Shown: positions 1 through 10,587, counted from the stretch's first letter. The stretch: 53,237 nucleotides of DNA from Candidatus Altimarinota bacterium (GCA_023268615.1 JALQUC010000006.1:1-53237); one strand, 5' to 3'. Numbers and translations are program-made. Notes: generated by a model not told the origin, from the letters alone.

Positions 1-73
1 AGTATTTTTTTCTCTGAAAATCGTGTGTTTTTTCGAAGTCTTGTTTTTGGCTTCATGGAGAGAATAGTAAGGA

Positions 74-910
74 TTACTGGAAGTAATCAACTACTCTAGA
101 CCCTTCATTATTCATTCGTCATTGTTCATTTCATTTGGGTATTTTGTACCCTGAGAGTGCCGCACGGCTCAGGTGGCATCACTTCCCTTGGTTATCAATC
201 AGTCGCACCATCATCTCATAGAGCGGCTGAATCTCCAGATCTGTAGCGAGATATTTGAGTCTATTGGTCGCCGAGATATATCGGTGCGGGATGAATTCAG
301 CAAATACCTCTTCTCGGAGACTGGGGGCATTTTTACGAAGCCAGCGCTCGATGATGGCGGTATCATTCACATCTGCCCCTGTACGGGTCGTCAGAGCCTC
401 CAGGAGAGCATGTTCGGGCGCTGTCACCATGAATTGGACTCATTCTATGGTCAGGCGAGTAGAGTATTTCTTGATAAGCGGGTAGAGCGACTTCTTCTCC
501 CCTCTCACCACCTGAGACACGAGACGGTAATCTCCGAGGAGTGCGAGCTTGGCTGCGTCCTTTTGCGTGACTATCTGCATCGTCTCCGGGAGCGAATAAT
601 CACGGAGCGAAAAGGCGAGAGCCTTTGAGCCAGTGATAATCCCCTGCCCCAGATAATTTTCGGCGATGACTTTTTTGAGAATAGGCCAGTAGAAATCCTC
701 TGGGTCCAATTTCTCACCCAAATTCCACAGATACATACCCTTGCGAATCGAGACGAGAACTCCGGTCGAGACAAGTCGATGGACGATCTTGTACGCTGCA
801 CCTTTTTTCACATCACCCCGGGCGGATTCGAGCATGGCTTCTATATCAACAAGTGACCATAGCTTTTGTCATTTCTTCCTCATTTTTTGAACAATTTTAT
901 CAAAATCCAT
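74..910 (-). CDS. AbiEi-like winged-helix protein (putative antitoxin/regulator)
   Basis: Read with UGA as Gly, one frame runs from the ATG at 910 to the TAA at 74-76 (278 aa). Without recoding it breaks at 440-442 and 179-181. The first 60 residues look like a small winged-helix domain with the phrase RKGMYLW, followed by IITGSKALAFSLRDYSLPET. This order of a DNA-binding domain then a 'GxxAL' sensor-like domain resembles AbiEi antitoxins of type IV toxin-antitoxin systems. That assignment rests on pattern resemblance only. A nucleotidyltransferase toxin (AbiEii) would be expected just downstream, which is outside the window. The C-terminal end (KGNEQGRMNNEG and what follows) is encoded by a copy of the dispersed TTCATTATTCATT repeat, so the original C-terminus may have been extended by it. 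Confidence 0.5.
104..136 (-). repeat. Dispersed repeat family A, copy 1 (in-frame, C-terminus of AbiEi-like gene)
   Basis: Plus-strand text is TTCATTATTCATTCGTCATT and similar. Read on the minus strand in the gene's frame it gives NEQGRMNNEG, with UGA as Gly. Related copies lie at 23269-23298, 23843-23877, 32380-32414, 34923-34952, 35113-35146, 41391-41422 and 43672-43706. Confidence 0.8.
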
Positions 911-1099
911 ATCAGTCAATTATATTATAAAATAGGGCTATACCTGTTATAATTTTAGTATATTTTTATCTATAAAATTGCAATAGTTTTTTCTATAAAT
1001 ATATGATTTTATTATCCTGTATGAGTCATAATTGTATCCAGGAAAATCGCTCTCATATGTCCTTTTTACTGCTTTTAGACATTGGCACTTTTACCGTCA

Positions 1100-1260
1100 T
1101 CCTCGTGCAAGTGAGTTCATTGCGAAGCGGGGACGAACGAAGACACGGGGATCCAGGTAAATAAACTACGCAAAGCGTTCCCTCTATACTTTTAGGGATT
1201 TTTATTATTCACCTGGATTCCGGCTCGATATTTCCCCTGACTTCGTCAATGAGAAACATC
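1100..1260. repeat. Degenerate inverted-repeat element in a 461-nt gene-free stretch (911-1371)
   Basis: The stretch between the AbiEi-like gene and gatA holds no convincing gene. Its second half has arms at 1149-1164 (GGATCCAGGTAAATAA) and 1205-1221 (TTATTCACCTGGATTCC) that pair with one or two mismatches. The flanks are GC-richer (GCGAAGCGGGGACGAACGAA; GTCCGGAATGACGG), unlike the AT-rich sequence before 1060. This resembles a miniature inverted-repeat or REP-type element. An 11-nt word ACTACGCAAAG at its centre recurs at the start of miaA. No transposase is present. Confidence 0.5.
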
Positions 1261-1371
1261 GTCCGGAATGACGGAACTGATACTTTTTACATTTATAAAA
1301 ATTTCCTATACTTCCTGTATTCAAAAAGAGGAAAACCTCTCTTTTGGCATTTGTATTTCGTATCTCGTATT

Positions 1372-2829
1372 ATGAATCTCAGTACCGCTTCTCTCATCGA
1401 TATGCTCGCTGGTCTCCGTGACGGCACTCTCACCCAGGCTCAGATCTGGGAACACTTTGACCATGTGACCACAGAACTCGATGATGAGCTCCAGGCGTAT
1501 AATCACAGGACGAAAGAAAAGCCCGAAGCGGCTCAAGGTCCTCTCGCAGGTCTCCCTGTGGCTATCAAGGATGTCTACAGTGAAACTGGCGTCCCAACGA
1601 CCGCTTCAAGTAAAATGCTCGAGAACTACATCGCTCCCTACGAATCAACGGCGACGAAGCGTCTCAAAGAAGCTGGTATGGTCAGCCTCGGAAAAGTAAA
1701 CCACGATGAATTTGCGATGGGTGCGACGGGTGAAAACTCCGCTCTCCGAATCTCTCGAAATCCCTGGGATACCTCTCGCGTCCCTGGTGGAAGTAGCTCT
1801 GGCTCTTCTGTCGCTGTCGCCTCAGGCATGGCTCCTGTCTCTATCGCCACTGATACAGGCGGAAGTATTCGTCAGCCTGCGTCTCTCACGGGTGTCGTCG
1901 GATTCAAGTGAACCTACGGGACTGTCTCTCGCTACGGTGTCATCCCGATGGCGTCCTCTCTCGATACGATGGGTGTCCTCTCTCGCACTGTCCGAGATGC
2001 TCACCTCGTCTGGGATGCTATGCAGGGTCACGATCCTCTCGATGCTACCACGCTCGATGGCAGAATCGAAGTCTCACCTGACATCTGGAATCGCACAGAC
2101 CTCAAGGGTGTAAAAATCGGACTTCCAAAAGAATACTTCGGAGACGGTATCGAAGCCGGAACACGAGAAGTCATCGAACAAGCCAAAAAAACACTCACAG
2201 ACCTCGGAGCCGAGCTCATCGAAGTCTCTCTCCCCTCGACAGACTACGCTCTCGCTGCCTACTATGTCATCGTCCCGAGTGAAGTTTCTTCAAACCTCGC
2301 ACGATTTGATGGTGTGAGATTCGGACATATCACGGGCGAGGAATTCCGCGACTACGCAGACTGGATCAGCCATACGAGAAGTGAAGGATTCGGTGCAGAA
2401 TCAAAACGCCGTATCATGATCGGAGCATTTGCGCTCTCATCTGGATTTTACGATGCATACTACCACCGCGCGTCTCTCGTCCGAGAACTCGTGAGAAAAG
2501 AATTCGCTGAAACATTTGAAAAAGTCGATGTCCTCGCCACTCCTGTCTCCCCTATGGTCGCATGGAAAATCGGTAAGATGGACAACGACCCTCTCGCCAA
2601 CTACATGGCAGACATCTTCACCGTCCCTGGTGCTCTCGCTGGTATCCCTGGACTCTCTGTCCCAGCTGGCTACGCCGCACCGGCAGACGACGCCTCGATC
2701 GAGCTTCCCGTAGGTCTCCAGATAATGGGACCAAAACTCGGAGAAGAAAAAGTCCTCATGGTCGGTCATCTCTTCGAACAAGCTATGCAAGAGAAAATCA
2801 ATGCACAGAGACCGAAAGTTTGGAAGTAA
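1372..2829 (+). CDS. gatA: Aspartyl/glutamyl-tRNA amidotransferase subunit A
   Basis: Amidase-signature enzyme that releases ammonia from glutamine for transamidation of Glu-tRNA(Gln) or Asp-tRNA(Asn), as the A subunit of GatCAB. The protein is 485 aa, normal for the family. The Ser-cisSer-Lys triad is visible: Lys66 in VAIKD, Ser141 in the GGSSSGS run and Ser165 in [11 protein letters not shown], with spacings matching known GatA proteins. A single TGA at 1909-1911 (residue 180, in GFKGTYG) is read through; this position is usually Pro or another residue, so it is not itself strong proof of Gly. Leucine is almost always CTC. An in-frame upstream extension to 1249 exists, but the ATG at 1372 gives the expected N-terminus. 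GatB and GatC are not in the window. Confidence 0.96.
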
Positions 2830-2835
2830 GAGATA

Positions 2836-3549
2836 TTATCTCGCGAGAAGTTCTCCTGCCATGTCCTTGAAGTCCGCAAATACATCAGCCGTACGAGAAC
2901 GGTACATTTTTTGTTTCTTTGTATTGAGGGGCATACTTTTCAGGAGAGCTGTCCACGCTTGGTAGGTAAGAGGAGTGTATGTTCACGAATGAAGAGCTGA
3001 GGGTATCATATAGTCAGGAGGGATATATGAGAAAGGTTTTTTTCTAAGAGCATTGCCCTTGGCTATGTCTCATAGATCCACTCGATACGACGGTGCGTAG
3101 ATACCGTGTCCGAGTGGAAAAAGTATCTCACATACTGCTTCTTGTGCTGTTATCTGTATACGAAATATTCCTCCTGCGGAACGGATATCCGACAATTCAA
3201 ACTCATTTATCACATGACGAAAACAGAGCCAGGTCATGGCATCCATGGTTCGCTGATGTTTTTCTTGAATAGCTATTATTTTCGATGCGGCAGATTGGAC
3301 ATCTTTCAATAGTCCAGAAAATCCAGGAATCTCTGGCACAATAGTACCAATACCTACTTTCTTTTCTCTATAGTCTGTGTCAATAGTCTCTATGCGACCA
3401 ATGGTCGGTCGAACAATTCCTATAGGTGTGCACGCTGTATGTGGTATATCATAGAGCATTCCTGCGTGTATTATCGGTGTCCCCAATTCAACTCACTCGT
3501 ACTCGAGATAGCGGTCTGCTTCAGCAATGAGTCCTTGTAGTTCTTTCAT
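2836..3549 (-). CDS. Conserved-looking hypothetical protein
   Basis: One open frame of 237 aa from the ATG at 3549 to the TAA at 2836-2838, crossing TGA codons at 3493-3495, 3070-3072 and 2983-2985. I do not recognise the family. The protein has no evident signal peptide or membrane segment. It contains a mixed region (GTPIIHAGMLYDIPHTAC), a probable amphipathic helix (LLKDVQSAASKIIAIQEKHQ) and a basic C-terminal stretch. It ends seven bases from the end of gatA (tail to tail). The next gene upstream on the same strand starts 75 nt away, so the two may be cotranscribed. Confidence 0.7.
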
Positions 3550-3624
3550 ATCTAACAAGGAATTATATTTATACTGAAAAACTTACAAGTATTTTATTCC
3601 CTTATTTACCATCAATTAGTTCAA

Positions 3625-4290
3625 CTACTTATCAATATCTGAGAATTTGCTGAGATAAACACGCCATTTATTATGATAGTATTCCCTCCTTTCAATATCC
3701 ATACTATCAAATGCAGGATGTACTATTACTTCTTCGAGTAGATTCATGAGATTACACATTTCTTGGTAGAGTCTGTCTCTCGCGAGTATACATCTCGTTT
3801 TATACATAGACAGTCCCCTGCTTTTTATTTCTTTATGAGCGTAAAGTATCAAAAAATATCACTTCATACTTCTAAAATTTGACCATAAAAAATCAACTGT
3901 TTGTTCAGTGTGTTCTATCTGGGAAAGAAGAGAGTATAGCTTTAGCTGCTCTAATAAAATCTGAAATCTATTATTTGCTCTCACAAGATAATTCCAATAT
4001 CTGTCTTGATCTCCTTGTGGCAGCACTGCATAATCAGGACTATCCGTAAAATCTAGAGCCCTATCTGCAGATTCTTTTACTGCTTGAGAAGGTAGATCTA
4101 GGTGATCAGTTCAGTTATTCCAAGCAGTCAAAATATCACGCTTATTGGCTCATTCCGAAGCTACAATAACGGTATCAAGTAATTCACGAATCGAATTTGA
4201 AAATTCTGAAATTCTCACCGTACACTCACGGAGATAAGGATGCACTTCAGAAATGGGACGATTTGATCCTTCCATATATTTATAACACAT
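3625..4290 (-). CDS. Hypothetical helical protein
   Basis: A 221-aa frame from the ATG at 4290 to the TAG at 3625-3627. Only the last quarter is open under the standard code; the rest appears when UGA is read as Gly (for example 3859-3861, 4111-4113, 4150-4152). The composition is that of a soluble, largely helical protein rich in Leu, Glu, Arg and aromatic residues (RDRLYQEMCNLMNLLEEV near the end). An AAGGA sequence lies about 13 nt before the ATG. It follows the DUF305 gene by 31 nt on the same strand and may be the distal part of that transcript. No family recognised. Confidence 0.72.
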
Positions 4291-4321
4291 GGTAGACAAA
4301 TATCCTTCTCTGTAAAGAGGA

Positions 4322-5376
4322 TTAATGACTATCTCTGTGCATCATCATAGTCTCTCCGAGCATGAGCTTCATCTGAGCTATTTCTTCACTCTGGACGCGG
4401 ATGACCTCTCGAGCAAAATCTGAGACTTCTTTGCGGGCGTCGAGTCGGAGAAGTGATTCTGCCATCTGGACTGCTCCCATATGATGCATAATCATCCCCT
4501 GGAGGAATCATGTATCGAGGGCTTTTCCTGAGAGCTTTGTCCCATCCCCCATCATATTCTGGTAGCTCGACTTCACGGTCGAATAATTCCAGTCTTTTGA
4601 CCATTTCTGCATCATGGCGATTTCTTTTTCCTGAGCGGTGATGATAGCCTGAGCGAGCTTGCGAAGTTCTGCACTCTCCCCTCGTGCTACGACGAGACGA
4701 GCTGTCGTGACGGCTTCCTGGTGATGAGGAATCATATTGACGACAAATGCTTCTTCGAAGGTCACCATACTGCTATGGTCCATCATGTCGTGATTCATGC
4801 CTCCCATAGGGGCCTCGTTAAATTTTTCACAACCCTGCATCTCTGGCATCTCTCGACAATGTTCGCGGAGAGCGAAGTCTTTGTCATATTCTTGTTCTAC
4901 CATAGCATGGCCATCTCCGTGATGATCATCAAATTGTGCGGGAGTAATGCGGGCAAGAGGATAGCAGATAAGAAAGAGAATGCTCGTTATGAGAACAGCA
5001 CGACCGAGAGTATCAGAGAAAGAATTTTTGATACCTTCTTTTTCACGAAAAACTAAGAGCGAGATAAAATATCCGAGAGGAATAATCCAGGCACTCCTCC
5101 ATGGAGAATCGAGAAAATGCTGGAAACCACCCGCAACCATCGCTGTACTAATGGAGAACACTACACCTATAAGCAAAACTCTCCCATATCAATTTTTGAA
5201 CCTGAGAGATTTCGTTCATAGGCGAGACCAACGACAAACACTACGACACCTATTACTGCCGTGACGAGACTCCGAAATCCAGAGAAAAATCAGTGACTAA
5301 TCGCACCTGATATGAGACCAATACCGATATACTGAAGCATGATAGCTGTATGACGAGGGAAAAGTGGTTCCTTCAT
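4322..5376 (-). CDS. DUF305 membrane protein, reading frame broken by an apparent 1-nt shift
   Basis: The N-terminal part (ATG at 5376) encodes MKEPLFPRHTAIMLQYIG and hydrophobic helices, then runs into TAG near 5163. The rest continues in another frame from about 5190 (LLIGVVFSISTAMVAGG) to the TAA at 4322-4324. One extra A in the A5 run in TCAAAAATTGA (about 5187-5196) would join the two frames as SKNGYGRVLLIG. The C-terminal half has two DUF305 repeats with their His motifs (MIPHHQEAV and MIMHHMGAVQMA). The family is linked to metal, often copper, handling. Combined length would be about 351 aa. It sits 8 nt after csoR, at the distal end of the copper operon. Sequencing error, real pseudogene or ribosomal slippage cannot be separated here. 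Confidence 0.85.
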
Positions 5377-5384
5377 AGAGAGAA

Positions 5385-5672
5385 TTATTTACGAGTAGAG
5401 ACATCCCAGATGCGAGTGAATTCTTCGACGAATTTTTCACCTTTTTTAGGATTCTTATCAGAGAGATCAGTGCGACCACAGCAGAGGAGATGATTTTTCA
5501 TCAGGTCCACATTGACACCTCTGAGGAGTCCGATAGCAGCATTTATTTGTTGGCCAATATCTCCACAATAACAATCATCTTCTATCATTTGACTCACCTT
5601 GGTGAGCGTTCCTTGGGCTTTTTTGACAGCCAGGAGGAGTTTTTTTTGCAGTGCAGGATTTGATTCTATCAT
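5385..5672 (-). CDS. csoR: Copper-sensing transcriptional repressor, CsoR/RcnR family
   Basis: A 95-aa all-helical repressor of the CsoR/RcnR/FrmR family, which releases DNA on binding Cu(I) or another ligand. The Cys-His-Cys ligand set is visible: Cys34/Cys36 in DDCYCGDIGQQ, His61 in KNHLLCC, then Cys64/Cys65. Positions 36, 61 and 65 match the known Cu(I) site of CsoR. Its position inside a copper operon supports copper rather than nickel or formaldehyde. The likely target is the 21-bp palindrome at 10968-10988 upstream of the operon, which would make the system autoregulated; this is inference. No TGA occurs in this gene. Confidence 0.9.
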   Translation of the reverse strand: MIESNPALQKKLLLAVKKAQGTLTKVSQMIEDDCYCGDIGQQINAAIGLLRGVNVDLMKNHLLCCGRTDLSDKNPKKGEKFVEEFTRIWDVSTRK

Positions 5673-5678
5673 AAGAAA

Positions 5679-6065
5679 TTAATTAACATTTATAACAAAA
5701 TTATACATACCCATACTACAGGTTCCCTGAATTTTTTCACCTGTTTTGGGGATACCGAGATCTATTTCAGTCTCACCACTGGCAGGAAGAGATGAACGAT
5801 AATTGACCGACCTGATAACGAGAGCCGATGAACAGTCGTAGGTTCCATTTGTTTTCACAACAAGCTTTGTTGGTATACCTCATGTTATAGTTGAGGTTCT
5901 CGGACGATAACCACCCCTAGCATTTATAGTCACATACTGGACACCCTCACTCACAACTACATTCGCGACTGGATTTTCGACTGACACTCCATTCTTTGGT
6001 ATCATAATAAATACGCTCACAAGAGCAAGGATACCAACCAAAATCCATGGAAGATTTTTTTTCAT
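5679..6065 (-). CDS. Membrane-anchored cupredoxin-like protein
   Basis: A 128-aa protein from the ATG at 6065 to the TAA at 5679-5681, crossing a TGA at 5880-5882. Residues 1-20 form an N-terminal membrane anchor (MKKNLPWILVGILALVSVFI). The rest resembles the EfeO-type cupredoxin domain, with GGYRPRTSTITGGIP, a TYDCSSAL cysteine motif and the C-terminal copper-ligand signature GTCSMGMYNF. Both motif cysteines and the final Met are present. It starts 4 nt after the HMA-SafE gene ends. In many bacteria HMA, SafE and this cupredoxin domain occur in one polypeptide; here the cupredoxin is a separate gene. Likely a surface copper-binding or copper-relay protein. Confidence 0.88.
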
Positions 6066-6069
6066 ATAA

Positions 6070-7083
6070 TTAGAGATTAATAATTGGAGGAATAATACCG
6101 AATCATGCCAATCATGCAAGGAGCGCAAAAATACCTAATCCTAAAACTACAACTCCAGCTGACGCAAAAAAGAGAGGTGCGTGTTTTGATCTAGAGAAAC
6201 CTTCAACACCAAAAGAAAGCAAGGCTAAAACTGGAAAAGTACCAAGAGCAAATGCAGTCATGATCAATCCTCCCGAAATAATTGAGCTGCTTGAAAGTGC
6301 CGCAATTTGCATTGACTGAGTAAAACCACATGGCAGAAAAAAAGTACCAAATCCTATGAAAATCGGTGTAAGAGTTTTGTGTTCTATTTTTTTAAAAAAT
6401 TCAAAAATGCCAACAGGAAGTGTTATTTTACTATGATGAAAAATCCCCATCAAGTCCGCACCAAGAAGAATCATCACCAACGCAGCAAGAATACCAAGTA
6501 AACTCGTCAGAAAATAATTTATCTCAAACACATGTCAGAGTGCTCAAAGAAATCATCACAGTATCGCAAAACCAACTATTCGAGAGAGATGAAAAAGAAA
6601 TATATTTTTCTTATCACTCACGGTATCTTGAGATATTTTTGCTGAGAGGGATAATACGAGTCCTCCAACAACAGCCAAACAGCTCGAAACTGATGCAATC
6701 AGACCAATAATAAAACTCGTTACTGGGGTCACCTGTCCCCCGATGCCAAAATTAAGAATACCTGTTTTCTGGAGAAGAAAGAAGACCGACAGAAAGACAA
6801 GACCAATTGGCAATGCTTGCCAGATAACTCCGTTATCTTTCTTTTCTTTTACTTTTTTCTCAACTGAAAGCGAATAGCCATTGTGTCGTATCTTCTCAGT
6901 TAATATCGCCGCCAGCTTGTGCTGGGTATCCTCAAGGGTTGTATCGATCGAGACGGTTTCGTGCTTCAGATCAACATTGGTATGATCAATGCCGATCTGT
7001 TCATTTAGAGTATCTTCTATGAAGATTTTGCACGATGGACAGTGAGTACCGGAAATATGAAATGTATAAGTTCTTGTTGTCAT
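6070..7083 (-). CDS. HMA domain-TauE/SafE (UreH-like) membrane protein
   Basis: 337 aa. The N-terminal heavy-metal-associated domain carries GTHCPSC (residues 12-18), the Cu(I)-binding CxxC loop. It is followed by a multi-pass membrane domain of the SafE/UreH/DsbD_2 type, with GLIASVSSCLAVVGG and FGTFFLPCGFTQSMQ, the paired Cys/Pro helices typical of this family. The standard code splits it in two near 6535-6558; recoding restores GGFFGALG there. TGA at 6112-6114 and 6103-6105 carries it on to the TAA at 6070-6072. It starts 19 nt after the beta-propeller gene ends. Probable copper transport or periplasmic copper handling together with the adjacent cupredoxin. Confidence 0.9.
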
Positions 7084-7102
7084 ATAATTTTATTAAAAAT
7101 AG

Positions 7103-8236
7103 TTACGGGGTACCGCCTGTTTCTTTATTCCATATACTAATGCCGTTCGGCATTTCTCCAACCTTTAAGCGAGCAATCTCTTTATTTGTTGCTGTTGCTA
7201 TGATTGAAATATCCTTACTGAGAAGATTTGTCACATAAACAAACTTCCCAGCCTTGTCCACGACAACGCCATGTGGGGCGTCTCCAGCAAGAATAATCTG
7301 GTCAACTTTTCTTTGATTAATATCAATGCGATAAACTGTATTTCCAGTTGGCTGTTCAAAATAATATCCCTGATTTACGGCATACAAGTACTTTGAATCA
7401 GGAGTAACATAAAGCTGTACTGAGCCTTTTGCATCTTCAGGAAGGTTGATATAACCCTGTTCATCTGTCTTTGTATTGATCCAAGCGACCTTTTTTGTTT
7501 CATACACCGATCCAAAGATGTAATTGCCGTCTGGGGTAACAGCAGTTTGAATCACTGAGCCAGATAGCGGGTATTTTTTTATCGAAACATCCTGAAGGTT
7601 AACTTCAGCAATTGCTTTTCCGCCAATCAGGGCAATGTATAATTTTGTACCGTCAGTAGAGAGGCGCAGCCCATGGGGAGCGCTGCCTTCATTTAGAGAA
7701 ATGGTTCTCATGATTTTTTGATTTGTCAGATCAATGATATAAATTTTACTTTTCTCTTGAGATGCTATGTAAGCCAAAGTGCCTTCGGCATTAACAACAA
7801 CATGTGCAAGATGAGAATCAATTTCAATTGGCAACGATCCAGTAATTGTATCGGTAAGCGGATCGATGATAAAAATCTTATCTAATAAACCGTCTGATAT
7901 TTCATCTGCCTTTTCCGATCCATTTTCTCCCATGACACCACGCTCAACATTCGCTGTCACCAGTACAACTTTTCCATTCGGAGCAACTTGAACATTGTGT
8001 GTCGTATATTTTACAAATTTGTTATTTTGAACTTCGGATAAATCAATCGACTTGATCATCTTTCTGCTCTGCGTGTCAATAACACCAACTCTTCCTTCTG
8101 CCTCAATTGCAATATAAACCTTTTCTTCATAATTTTGACTAGAACCTTCCTTATTTTGAGAGCTCAAAACAACCGCGCCAATTATGAATGGCGATAGTGC
8201 GAGTCCAATTACTGTGATTAATGTTATTTTCTTCAT
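7103..8236 (-). CDS. Exported YVTN-type beta-propeller protein
   Basis: 377 aa, starting with a signal or anchor sequence (MKKITLITVIGLALSPFIIG). It then has repeated beta-propeller blades of the YVTN/SMP-30-like class, with recurrent phrases such as IYIIDLTNQKI, APHGLRLSTDGTKLYIA and APHGVVVDKAGKFVYVTN. Such proteins often accompany copper or redox systems, but the exact role is unknown. It lies 24 nt after copA. It has no UGA codon among its many glycines, and its leucine codons are mixed (TTG, CTT, CTG) instead of the CTC that dominates elsewhere. This suggests a more recent origin from a standard-code donor. Confidence 0.9.
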   Translation of the reverse strand: MKKITLITVIGLALSPFIIGAVVLSSQNKEGSSQNYEEKVYIAIEAEGRVGVIDTQSRKMIKSIDLSEVQNNKFVKYTTHNVQVAPNGKVVLVTANVERGVMGENGSEKADEISDGLLDKIFIIDPLTDTITGSLPIEIDSHLAHVVVNAEGTLAYIASQEKSKIYIIDLTNQKIMRTISLNEGSAPHGLRLSTDGTKLYIALIGGKAIAEVNLQDVSIKKYPLSGSVIQTAVTPDGNYIFGSVYETKKVAWINTKTDEQGYINLPEDAKGSVQLYVTPDSKYLYAVNQGYYFEQPTGNTVYRIDINQRKVDQIILAGDAPHGVVVDKAGKFVYVTNLLSKDISIIATATNKEIARLKVGEMPNGISIWNKETGGTP

Positions 8237-8260
8237 AGATTTTTGATTAAATATTTGGCA

Positions 8261-10573
8261 TTACAAATTCTTGGCCTTTAAGCGCAGCGAGTTTCCGACG
8301 ACAGACACGCTCGACATCGCCATAGCAAACCCGGCGAAAACGGGAGATAACAGCCAGCCAAAAATAGGGAAAAACAGTCCGCTCGCTAATGGAATACCGA
8401 CGATGTTATAGATGAACGCCCAGAACAGGTTTTGCTTAATGCCTCGCATAGTAAACTTTGACAGACGCACCGCTTTTACAAGCTTGGAAATATCGCCATG
8501 AAGGAGGGTGATCCCGGCACTTTCGATGGCCACATCGGTTCCGGTGGCCATAGCGATACCTACGTCTGCTTGGGCCAACGCCGGAGCGTCGTTGACGCCA
8601 TCGCCAGCCATAGCGACAACATGGCCCTTATTCTGCAACTCTGTGATTTTAGCGAGTTTATCAGCGGGCATCACTTCAGCCACGACTTCATCAATTCCGA
8701 CCTGATCTGCGATATAGTGAGCCGTGTTTTTATTATCACCTGTGAGCATTACCATCTTAATTCCGAGCTTGTGTAGATTTTTTACCGCTTCGACAGCTTC
8801 CGGTTTTATCGCATCTGCGACCATAAAGATTCCTAGAAGCTCTTTTTTTGTTGCGAGTAAGACTGGCGTTTTGCCCTCGATTGTTTCTTTCGTGATTGAA
8901 TCAGTGTCGAAATGTATTTGAAGGTCGTCCAGTAGTTTTGTATTACCCGCATAATATTCAATACCATCGATGCGTCCTTTCACGCCCTTGCCCTTTATCG
9001 CTTCAAAGTCAGCAACGGCAGGAAGATCAATGTTTCTTTCTTTGGCAGAGAAAGCTATCGCATGGGCGATCGGATGTTCAGATTTATTTTCAAGTCCTGC
9101 CAATACTGAAATAATTTCGGTCTCTGATTTATCCGAAAGATTGTTGATGGAAACCAATTCAGGCTTCCCTCGTGTAACGGTACCAGTCTTATCGACCACT
9201 ATAGTATTAACTTTGTGGAGTTTTTCCAGGGTGGCAGCATCTTTTACGAGAATTCCTTCACGCGCACCTTTGCCTACTCCGACAATGATTGCGGTAGGGG
9301 TAGCTAGACCCAAAGCGCATGGACATGCAATAACCAATATGCCGACAAAAGAAACCAAACCATATGAAAGCGCCTGTGAAAAACCTAAGTACTGTGTACC
9401 AATGAGCAGCCAAGCATCCAGAGCGAGCACCGCTAATACCAAAACTATCGGAACAAAAACGGAGGAAATTTTATCGGCTAAAGCTTGAATTGGAGCCTTG
9501 CTTCCTTGAGCCTCCTCAACCATTTTGATGATTTGAGCAAGCAAGGTTTCAGATCCGACTTTCGTCGCTTTAAAAGTAAATGCTCCCGAAGTATTGATAG
9601 TTCCAGCTACAATAGAATCACCAGATTTCTTTTTTACTGGCATGGGTTCACCAGTAATCATTGACTCATCCACAAATGAAGATCCATCAACCAATATACC
9701 GTCAACTGGAATTTTCCCCGCAGGCTTTACAACAATAATTTCACCATGAACAACCTGATTTATTGGAATCTCTATTTCTCGGCCATCTCTTACAACGAGT
9801 GCAGTCTTCGCCTGAAGGTTTAAAAGTTTTTCGATGGCATCGCCTGTTTTTAATTTTGATTTCGCTTCAAGATATTTACCAAGCGCAATAAAGGTGATTA
9901 CCACGATCGTCACATCGTAATAACCTTGTTCAACATTCAAATAAGGACGCAGTGGTATCTCGAGAGCTGCAATCATCAGGCTATAGAGGTATGCAGCCAT
10001 GGTTCCCATCCCAATCAATGTATCCATGTTGGCCTTACCGTATCTAAGAAACCGATATATTCCAAGCAGATACGGCTTACCCACGACGAAGAGAACATAA
10101 GTAGCAAATGCTGGAAGGATATGATGAAAAAAATCTGACCAGACATACGGCATTGCTGAAACTATTTTAAATTGGGCGAGCATATCCCAACTCATAACAA
10201 AAATACTAAATATAGCCAGCGGAATAGCTGAAGCTACTTTTGATTTCATTTCGGCGATTTCGGCAAGTTTCTCTGTTTTGGATTGGTTAACTCCAAAATG
10301 AGAATCATGCTCATTCTCGCTCATGCCCATTTCGTGCACAGAGGATGTATATATATCGTGTTTTTCAATAAGAGAATATCCGAGTGGTTCTATTTTTTTT
10401 GAGAGATCAATAGGATTTATTTTTAACTCATCAAATATAATTTTGATTTTTTCTGCTCCATAGTTCACAGAAGCATATTCTACTCCGTCAATTTTTCAGA
10501 GAATTCTCTCAATAATACTTGCACACGATGCACAGTGCATTCATTTGATGGAGTAAGTATTTTCCTTGTTCAT
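8261..10573 (-). CDS. copA: Cu(+)-exporting P1B-type ATPase
   Basis: A 770-aa P-type ATPase that pumps Cu(I) out of the cytoplasm. Visible parts in order: an HMA domain with GMHCASC (residues 11-17), a His/Glu-rich linker (HEMGMSENEHDSH), membrane helices, the actuator TGEP motif, the metal-site CPC motif in IACPCALGLATP, the phosphorylation site DKTGTVTRGKP, then GDGVNDAPALAQAD. The G of GMHCASC is encoded by TGA (10541-10543), and a second TGA lies at 10496-10498. Under the standard code the gene would start at a false GTG and lose the HMA domain. All UGA codons are in the first 26 codons; the remaining 740 or so have none. Confidence 0.97.
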
Positions 10574-10587
10574 AAATACAAAATATA

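Noticed and set aside
173-628. Plus-strand ORF of 151 aa
   Set aside because: Lies antisense to the AbiEi-like gene, whose minus-strand frame has domain-like content and uses recoded TGA.
10541-10543. UGA as selenocysteine or tryptophan
   Set aside because: The position is the Gly of the HMA GMxCxxC motif, and other UGA sites also match Gly; no SECIS-like context is needed.
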